A stretch of 12,418 nucleotides of DNA from assembly GCA_030428695.1 (NCBI GenBank), contig JAUIEM010000302.1:1-12418 (forward strand), written 5' to 3'. The position numbers and the translations under genes are program-made. The stretch comes from a bacterium. Its GTDB lineage: Bacteria > Planctomycetota > J058 > JAJDCP01. Positions 6,787 through 12,418 of this stretch are shown here, in pieces; position 1 is the first letter of the stretch; each line of letters opens with the position of its first letter. The notes beneath the pieces were generated by a model that saw nothing but the letters and a program-made list of their open reading frames with translations, had not been told where the DNA came from and searched no databases.

Positions 6787-8430
6787 TCAGTCGTCGATCC
6801 GGGCGCCGGAGAATGCGGCCTCGAGAACTTCCCGCAGGGCCTCGAAGTTGGTCGCGCGCATCGTCGCGGTCACGACCACCTGGCGGGCGCCCTGGGTGTA
6901 CAGGAGCGCGAGGAAGTGCAGCGGAGGCGCGCCCGGCGCGATCTTCCCGTGGTACTCGATCCACAGAAGCTCGCGCCCGCCGACCTCACGGATCTCGAGC
7001 ACCTCGAGGGTGATCGCGGGCAGCCCCTCGAACACGGTCCGGTTCTCTTCCAGCAGCGCCTCGAGCGACTTCTCGCCGACATTCGGCAGGCCGACCGCGC
7101 TGATCGACTCGCGGAAGCCGACGCTGTCGTCGCGCATCAGCAGCGCGGTGCCGTTGATCTCTTCGAGGGAGAAGCCCGCGGGAACCGGCAGGCGCAGCCC
7201 GAGGTCGGGGACCTGCCAGACGCCGTCGAACACCCCGGCGGCCGCCATCGCTTCGAGGCGGCCGGACTCGATCGCCGCGGTGCTCGCGGAGTCGGCCGGC
7301 ACCAGCGCGGGCTGGGTCGGCAGGGCCGCCGGCAGCGGCGGCTCGCCGCGCTCGGCCCAGGCCCAGGTCAGCACCCGTCCGGACCGCTGTAGCCGGCCGT
7401 CGACCCGCCCGTCGAGGGCCGCGGCGAGCTGGCGGGCGTCCTCGTCACGGTCGCACAGTATGCGCCAGCGGGCGCTCCAGCCCGTCGCCGAGCGCAGCGC
7501 CTGGAAGCTGTCGCCATCCCAGCCGGCGGCGGCGAGGAAGGCGTCGTCCCGGCTGTGGCCGAGCTCGAGCAGCAGCTTGTACAGCTCGAGCTCGCCGAGG
7601 GTGTCGGCGTGCACCAGGGTGTCGCCGGGAGCGGGCGCCGGCAGGGCGATCTCCCGCGGGGTGTCGGAGCCGAGCTTGCTCGCGTGGAGCACCTGCTCGG
7701 ACGAGGGGGGGACCTCGGTGAATGCCGCGCGCAGCGCCTCCCAGCCTCCCTCGGCGAAGCGCTCGAGCATGTACACCCGGCCGACGGAGTAGGGCAGGCT
7801 GGCCGCCTCTCCGGAGAGCATGCGCCCGAGGGTGGGGTCGAGGCTGGCGGGGTCGACCTCGTCGAGGCCGGTGTCGGTGCGCGCGAGCATCACGGCCAGC
7901 GCGACGGCTTCCGCCGCCCCTTCGATCAGGCACTGCTTGATGCGGGTCTGGTCGAGGCTGCTGTCGAGGGGGGCGAGGAAGGGGGCGAGCCCGAACTGCT
8001 GGTCCTGGTAGGCGTGCACGAGCTCGTGGGCGACGACAGGGTCGAGCTGGAAGAGCTCGTCGAGGGCGTGCGGCACGAACACGATCGCGCGGCGGTCGGA
8101 CTGGTAGTAGGCCTTCAGCACCCCGAGCATGCCGAGCACCGCCTTCTTGCGCAGATCGGCAGGGTCGCGTCCGGCCTCGAGCCGAAAGCCGCGGCGCAGC
8201 GCGTACAGCCCGGCGAAGTAGCTCGGGCGCATGAACATGTCCTGCTGCCGGTCGAGGTCGTCCACACAGAGGATCGGCTCGGCGACATCAACGGCCAGGC
8301 TGTCGAGGTCGATCGGGAAGCCGAGCGCCGCGAGCTCGCCGGCGAGCTGCTCGACCTTCTCGCGGTGCTCGTCCTGGGCCGGGGCCAGGGACAGACAGAG
8401 CAGGAACCAGACGCAGACGGACCGGGTCAT
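6787..8430 (-). CDS. Secreted HExxH zinc metallopeptidase with C-terminal DcrB/PsbP-like domain
   Basis: The 547-residue protein has a signal peptide (about 1-18; hydrophobic core VWFLLCLSLAP, likely cut after APA). VVAHELVHAYQDQQF carries the zinc motif H135-E136-x-x-H139. A gluzincin-like third ligand is likely E170 in CLIEGAAEAVAL, followed by E174. Residues 100-145 with FVPHALDEL precede the motif, as in secreted peptidases whose members are often annotated only as hypothetical. Residues about 405-545 form a separate unit: LGLRLPVPAGF, then SLEALLEENRTVF, VGGRELLWIEY, LHFLALLYTQGARQVVVTATM. It resembles DcrB/PsbP/DUF1795-type envelope domains. All catalytic residues appear intact, in contrast to the protease fold encoded divergently at 8688. 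The ATG has GGAGG 6 nt upstream (8437-8441). It is the first gene of a probable operon with the HR-domain and actin-like genes. Peptidase type is well supported; substrate and C-domain role are unknown. Confidence 0.85.
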   Translation of the reverse strand: MTRSVCVWFLLCLSLAPAQDEHREKVEQLAGELAALGFPIDLDSLAVDVAEPILCVDDLDRQQDMFMRPSYFAGLYALRRGFRLEAGRDPADLRKKAVLGMLGVLKAYYQSDRRAIVFVPHALDELFQLDPVVAHELVHAYQDQQFGLAPFLAPLDSSLDQTRIKQCLIEGAAEAVALAVMLARTDTGLDEVDPASLDPTLGRMLSGEAASLPYSVGRVYMLERFAEGGWEALRAAFTEVPPSSEQVLHASKLGSDTPREIALPAPAPGDTLVHADTLGELELYKLLLELGHSRDDAFLAAAGWDGDSFQALRSATGWSARWRILCDRDEDARQLAAALDGRVDGRLQRSGRVLTWAWAERGEPPLPAALPTQPALVPADSASTAAIESGRLEAMAAAGVFDGVWQVPDLGLRLPVPAGFSLEEINGTALLMRDDSVGFRESISAVGLPNVGEKSLEALLEENRTVFEGLPAITLEVLEIREVGGRELLWIEYHGKIAPGAPPLHFLALLYTQGARQVVVTATMRATNFEALREVLEAAFSGARIDD

Positions 8431-8459
8431 CGCTTCCCTCCAGCAGGTCGTCGGCGGGC

Positions 8460-8489
8460 AGGATAGCGGACGGCGGGCAGGGGAGCCAG
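8460..8489 (-). promoter_or_regulatory. Possible promoter of the metallopeptidase gene (CTGGCT-N18-TATCCT)
   Basis: On the minus strand CTGGCT (8489-8484) and TATCCT (8465-8460) are 18 bp apart, and the -10-like box ends 29 nt before the ATG. It is weak against sigma-70 consensus, but box spacing and -35 core (TGGC) match the candidates at 1712-1741 and 4733-4762. Confidence 0.3.
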
Positions 8490-8674
8490 GATCGTGCCCG
8501 AGGGGAAGCGCTCGCGGATCCTCGCCGACGCAAATCAGGCGTGGAGCGGGGCGAAGCGAACGGTGCTTCTCGCGGGCAGCCCGAGCGGATAGAGTGGGAC
8601 GTCTTCACCCAACGCTTCGGAGCCGGGCACGTAGACCGTGGTGGAATCCGATAGACGCTCCGTCGGCCTCACGA

Positions 8675-8679
8675 GGAGG
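8675..8679 (+). promoter_or_regulatory. Shine-Dalgarno GGAGG setting the TTG start of the PDZ-array protein
   Basis: GGAGG lies 8 nt before TTG at 8688. Translation from this TTG gives a textbook signal peptide at once, and no ATG or GTG gives this, so the site decides the start. Confidence 0.75.
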
Positions 8680-8687
8680 GAACACTT

Positions 8688-11600
8688 TTGAAGCACAGAC
8701 GCCTCTGGACCGGGCTTCTCTGCGCACTGCTGCTCAGCCCGCTGTCCGCGGACGACAGCACGCTCGAGAAGCTCTCGCAAGAGCTCGAGACCATCGCGCA
8801 ACGCACGCGTCGCGCCGTCGTCGCCATCGACGGTGGCGTGCCGGGCGAATTCAAAGCCACCGGCATCATCATCGACCCGAACGGCTTGATCATCACCTGC
8901 GCGCGGGCCATCCGCCGGCGCGGTGAGGTCGACGTCCAGCTGGTCGACGGCGCGCGCTACCGCGGCACCATCGTCGCCCGCGACGCGCTGAACGACCTCG
9001 CGGTGATCGCGATCGACGCCGGCGGCCTGACGGCCCTGGAATTCTCCGAGCGCGACCCGCACCTCGGCGAAGCCGTGATGACCGTCGGGAACGCGTTCGG
9101 CGCGCTGGACACCGACTTCCAGGCCGCCTACAGCGTCGGCATCATCTCCGACATCTACCGGATCGACGACGGCTACCGCGGCTACGTGCTCGAGACCGAC
9201 TGCGCGATCAACCCGGGCTCCTACGGCGGCCCGCTGCTCGACGTCGATGGCAAGGTCATCGGCGTGGTCAACCGCTCCTTCCTGTCTTCGAAGTGGCTCG
9301 GCGTCTGCGTGCCCGCCCGCCAGGTCGCGGAGGCGCTTCCCTACCTGCGCCTCGGCGCGACCGTGCGTCACGGCTACCTCGGCCTGCAGCTGCGCGAGAC
9401 CGACGCCGGCCTCAGCGTCGGCGCGATCGCCGAAGCCGGTCCGAACACCCACCTCGAGGTCGGCGACGTGCTGCGCGAGGCGGACGGCACCGAGCTGACC
9501 ACCCTCGGCAGCCTGCGCAACTTCCTCGTCGGCCTGCCCGCCGGCACCGAGTTCCCGGTGCGTCTGGTGCGCGACGGCCAGGAGCGGCGCTCGTTCGTGC
9601 ACGTCGGTCTCAAGGCCGGCTTCGCCTCCGAGCTGCCCGCCCTCGGAACCCTCGCGCAGCCCCAGGGCTGGGCCGGGATCCGCATCGCCGACGGCGACGG
9701 CTGCCGGGTCGACCTGGTCGCCGAGGACAGCCCCGCCGAGAAGGCCGGCCTGCTCGCCGGTGACCTGATCGTCGCCTGCGACGGCGCGACGGTCGATTCC
9801 CGCGCCGCCCTCGGACGCCACATCGTCGGCCGGACCATCGGCGAGGTGCTCGTCCTCGACATCGAACGCGAGGGCTTCGAGCGCCGCCTGTACATGACCC
9901 TCGCCGAGAAGCCGGCGCCGGTCGCACAGGTCGAGCCGCCCGTCCAGCCCGAGCCGCCGACCCAGCCCGGCGCGCGCCCCTACCTCGGCATCGCCCTGGT
10001 CGACAACAGCCTGCGCGTGTCCTCGGTCGCCCCGGGCGGCCCCGCGGAGCAGGTCGGCTTCCGGCCCGGTGACGAGATTCTCGCCCTGGCGACCGCGGAG
10101 GGCGCCTTCGTCCGCATCACCACCCCCGACCAGCTCCGGACCCAGCTCGGGACGCTCGGCAAGGTCGGCGAGGTGCTGCGCTTCCGCATCACCCGCGGCG
10201 GCTACGAGCAGGTGCTGACGGCGACGCTGATCGGCGTCCCCGGCGAACCGCCCGTGCAGCCGACGCCCCCGCAGCAGACCGCGGCCTGGCTCGGCGTCTC
10301 GCTCGAAGAGTCCCCGGACTTCTACGCCCTCGATGTGCTCGCGGTCACCCCCGGCAGCCCGGCGGAGCGCGCCGGCCTGCGGGTCGGCGACCGCATCTTC
10401 GAGGTCAACGGCGACGAGATCGGCGAGCTCAGCGCGATGCGCGAGATCCTGCAGGTGCCCGCCGGCACCGTGATCGAGCTCGCGATCGTGCGCAATGAGC
10501 GCGTCGCCCGCCTGGAGGTCCGCCTCGGCTCCGCGCAGCGCACGCCGGCACCGGCGCCGCAGACCGGGCAGCCCGGCTTCCTCGGCGTCGCCTTCGCCAG
10601 CGGCTCCCTGGTGCTCGAGGACATCCTCCCCGACAGCCCGGCCGACCGCGCCGGCCTGCGCATCGGCGACCGCATCGTCGCCGTCGCTGGCCGCCAGGTC
10701 GCCAGCGTCGCCGACTTCGACCGCGCCCTCAACGACTTCAGCGCCGGGCAGGACCTGCCGCTGACCGTCGACCGCAACGGGGCGACCGTGCGCCTGAGCG
10801 CCCGCCTCGTCGCCCGCCAGGGCACGCCGGCGCCGAGCGAGCCCGGTCCGCAGCAGCCGGCACCGCCCCGCGCCTTCCTCGGTGTGCAGCTCGACGGCCT
10901 GGTGATCTCGAGCATCATCCCCGGAACCGCCGCCGAGCAGGCCGGCCTGCAGGAAGGCGACACGATCCTCGCGATCGACGGCGAGAGCCTCGACAGCTTC
11001 GAGGCCCTGATCGCCAACCTCGGCGGTCGGCAGCCCGGCGAGCAGCTGACGATGCGCGTCGAGCGCGACGGCGCGAGCCTCGACATCAACGTCGTGCTCG
11101 GCACCCGGCCGGACGACAACACCCCGGCCCCGCCCGCTCCGCCGACGCCCCCCGCTCCCGCGCCCGTCCCGGCCCGTCCGGTCCTCGGCGTGCGCCTCGA
11201 AGGGCTGCGCGTTGTCGGCCTCGCCGCTGGCAGCGGTGCGGAAGCCGCCGGCCTCGCCGACGGTGACGCCCTCGTCGGCCTCGACGGCGCCGCGCTCGAG
11301 AACGTCGAAGACCTGCGCGCGGCGATGGCCGGCAAGCGTCCCGGCGACGTGGTCACCCTCCAGGCGACCCGCGCGCTGACGCTGACCCTCGGCGACTACG
11401 AGGGCCGTCCGGTGCTCGGCGTCAGCCTGAACGGTCTGACCGTCGGCCAGATCCTCGCGGGTAGCGGGGCCGAGCAGGCCGGCGTGCTGAGCGGCGACGT
11501 GCTGGTCGCGGTCGGCGACCGGGCCCTCGCCAGCGCCGACACCCTGCGCGAGATCCTCGGCGGCATGGCTCCCGGCGCCGAGATCGGCCTGACCGTGCGG

Positions 11601-12418
11601 CGCAGCTTCGCGGTCACCCTCGGCGCCGCCGAGACCGTCCCGGGTCCGCAGGTTCCCCAGGTCGTGCCGACGCCCGTCCCGCCCGCAACCCCCGTCCCCT
11701 CCGGTCCGCTGCCGGTCACCCTCGGCCTCAAGCTGACCACCGGGATGGTCGTCCAGGAAGTCTCCCCGAACGGTCCCGGCGACCGGGCCGGCATCCAGGT
11801 CGGCGACACCCTGCGCAACGTCGCCCGCGAGGTGGTCGAGAGCTTCGACGACCTGCGCCGCGTGCTCGCCGGCCTCGAGCCGGGGCAGGAAGTGCGCTTC
11901 GTCGTCACCCGCTCCGACGGCGAGACCGTGTTCGGGACGATGACCGTGGTCGCCCCCGGCTCGATCCAGCCGGCCGAGCCGAAGCCCGCGCCCGGTCCGG
12001 CCCCGAGCGGCCGGCCGAGCCTCGGCATCCGGCTCGACTCCTCGATGGCCGTCGTCGAGGTCGCCCCGAACGGGCTGCTCAGCGACGACGTCGAGCTCGG
12101 CTGGGTGCTGCTCGAGGCCAACGGCCGCGGGGTCGAGAGCTTCGCGGACCTGCGCGCGGTGCTCGGCACGATGAAGGGCGGCGCGATGCTGAACCTGACC
12201 TTCCGCGACGGCGACACGACCGTGCAGCTCGCGATCGAGTGGCCCCGTGGGAACAAGAAGGCGGCGCCCTCCGAGCCGTCCTCCTACCTGACCGACTGCG
12301 CCCTGTTCTATGCGCCCCAGCCCCTCGTCAGCGGCTTCCTCGGCGTCAGCCTGCAGGACGAGGACGGCAAGGTGATGATCGTCAGCGTGATCGCCGAGAC
12401 CGAGGCCGAGCGCATCGG
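8688..12418 (+). CDS. Exported HtrA-like pseudoprotease with at least eleven PDZ domains, 3' end cut by window edge
   Basis: The visible 1243 residues begin with a signal peptide (MKHRRLW, hydrophobic core to about 20, likely cut near LSA-DD). Residues about 30-222 are a DegP/HtrA trypsin fold, seen from GIIIDPNGLIIT, DGARYRGTIVARDALNDLAVI and TDCAINPGSYGGPLLD. The catalytic His is Arg (R73 in TCARAI versus TNAHVV) and the nucleophile Ser is Tyr (Y179 in GSYGG versus GNSGG). Only Asp (D103) remains, so peptidase activity is not expected. PDZ domains follow at about 228-308, 327-406, 430-517, 533-615, 629-710, 728-807, 830-904, 906-981, 1008-1089, 1108-1187 and 1216 onward. Most begin with a carboxylate-loop xLG[ILV] motif and contain AGL..GD. 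Most linkers are Pro/Gln/Ala-rich. Ordinary HtrA proteins have one or two PDZ domains and about 350-500 residues. A periplasmic or surface peptide-binding scaffold is the likely role; ligands are unknown. It is divergent from the metallopeptidase. Confidence 0.92.
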   Translation, partial: MKHRRLWTGLLCALLLSPLSADDSTLEKLSQELETIAQRTRRAVVAIDGGVPGEFKATGIIIDPNGLIITCARAIRRRGEVDVQLVDGARYRGTIVARDALNDLAVIAIDAGGLTALEFSERDPHLGEAVMTVGNAFGALDTDFQAAYSVGIISDIYRIDDGYRGYVLETDCAINPGSYGGPLLDVDGKVIGVVNRSFLSSKWLGVCVPARQVAEALPYLRLGATVRHGYLGLQLRETDAGLSVGAIAEAGPNTHLEVGDVLREADGTELTTLGSLRNFLVGLPAGTEFPVRLVRDGQERRSFVHVGLKAGFASELPALGTLAQPQGWAGIRIADGDGCRVDLVAEDSPAEKAGLLAGDLIVACDGATVDSRAALGRHIVGRTIGEVLVLDIEREGFERRLYMTLAEKPAPVAQVEPPVQPEPPTQPGARPYLGIALVDNSLRVSSVAPGGPAEQVGFRPGDEILALATAEGAFVRITTPDQLRTQLGTLGKVGEVLRFRITRGGYEQVLTATLIGVPGEPPVQPTPPQQTAAWLGVSLEESPDFYALDVLAVTPGSPAERAGLRVGDRIFEVNGDEIGELSAMREILQVPAGTVIELAIVRNERVARLEVRLGSAQRTPAPAPQTGQPGFLGVAFASGSLVLEDILPDSPADRAGLRIGDRIVAVAGRQVASVADFDRALNDFSAGQDLPLTVDRNGATVRLSARLVARQGTPAPSEPGPQQPAPPRAFLGVQLDGLVISSIIPGTAAEQAGLQEGDTILAIDGESLDSFEALIANLGGRQPGEQLTMRVERDGASLDINVVLGTRPDDNTPAPPAPPTPPAPAPVPARPVLGVRLEGLRVVGLAAGSGAEAAGLADGDALVGLDGAALENVEDLRAAMAGKRPGDVVTLQATRALTLTLGDYEGRPVLGVSLNGLTVGQILAGSGAEQAGVLSGDVLVAVGDRALASADTLREILGGMAPGAEIGLTVRRSFAVTLGAAETVPGPQVPQVVPTPVPPATPVPSGPLPVTLGLKLTTGMVVQEVSPNGPGDRAGIQVGDTLRNVAREVVESFDDLRRVLAGLEPGQEVRFVVTRSDGETVFGTMTVVAPGSIQPAEPKPAPGPAPSGRPSLGIRLDSSMAVVEVAPNGLLSDDVELGWVLLEANGRGVESFADLRAVLGTMKGGAMLNLTFRDGDTTVQLAIEWPRGNKKAAPSEPSSYLTDCALFYAPQPLVSGFLGVSLQDEDGKVMIVSVIAETEAERI
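9369..12418 (+). repeat. Protein-level tandem array of eleven PDZ repeats with Pro-rich linkers
   Basis: Each unit is 75-88 residues and starts with an xLGΦ loop (YLGL, WAGI, YLGI, WLGV, FLGV, FLGV, VLGV, VLGV, TLGL, SLGI, FLGV). Unit starts in DNA are near 9369, 9666, 9975, 10284, 10572, 10869, 11175, 11403, 11709, 12009 and 12333, giving an almost regular period of about 290-310 bp, except units 7 and 8 at 228 bp where the linker is missing. The units are clearly diverged at DNA level, so this is an old array rather than a fresh amplification. The tenth unit has lost the usual AGL..GD core (SDDVELGWVLLE). Confidence 0.85.

Noticed and set aside
8431..8687. A promoter for the PDZ-array gene, e.g. 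TAGAGT at 8590
   Set aside because: No paired -35 element with acceptable spacing could be found, and other TA-rich hexamers there are equally weak, so no site is claimed.
8535..9821. A 428-codon minus-strand frame opposite the PDZ-array gene
   Set aside because: The plus strand encodes a signal peptide and HtrA fold with a good ribosome site; the reverse frame shows no domain or ribosome site.
10322..11356. A 344-codon minus-strand frame within the PDZ array
   Set aside because: Ser/Arg/Pro-rich antisense translation; its internal periodicity simply reflects the PDZ repeats on the other strand.

Overview
The window is gene-dense, very GC-rich bacterial DNA (about 70 percent GC by eye). It has strong GGAGG Shine-Dalgarno sites, some TTG and GTG starts, and little intergenic space. 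The envelope content points to a two-membrane bacterium: secreted peptidases, a GspC/PilP-like one-pass protein and an HtrA-type protein. The Ser/Thr kinase has a DWG magnesium motif, a helical-repeat region and a multi-pass membrane tail, a build common in Planctomycetota and Myxococcota. I favour a high-GC Planctomycetota lineage, but this is an inference from style, not a phylogenetic result.

Layout. Positions 1-1580 (minus) hold most of a two-module M16 zinc peptidase, cut by the left edge. A 189-bp divergent gap separates it from a small P-loop NTPase (1770-2330, plus). Convergent with the NTPase is an unrecognised 145-residue protein (2345-2782, minus), which lies 43 bp downstream of a membrane Ser/Thr kinase (2826-4691, minus). 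The kinase has its own good promoter match at 4733-4762. Upstream of it, on the minus strand, is a likely three-gene unit: a secreted HExxH metallopeptidase (6787-8430), a single-pass GspC/PilP-like protein (5775-6698) and a divergent ParM/actin-like protein (4779-5771). The last two are separated by only 3 bp.

After a 257-bp divergent gap, the plus strand from 8688 to the right edge is one very long exported protein, more than 1243 residues and still open. It starts with a signal peptide and an HtrA/DegP-type trypsin fold whose catalytic His and Ser positions are Arg and Tyr. An array of at least eleven PDZ domains joined mostly by Pro-rich linkers follows. It looks like a dead protease turned into a large periplasmic or surface scaffold.

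Working idea (inference): the 4779-12418 block is an envelope module. A non-catalytic PDZ scaffold is divergently paired with a catalytically competent secreted metallopeptidase, a membrane-anchored HR-domain protein and an actin-fold protein that has itself lost nucleotide-site residues. Three of the minus- and plus-strand transcription units here share a similar promoter-like pattern (YTGGC, 18 bp, TAnnnT), which may mean common control. No RNA genes, CRISPR arrays, insertion sequences, attachment sites, origins or convincing intrinsic terminators were seen. No gene-free stretch exceeds 300 bp.
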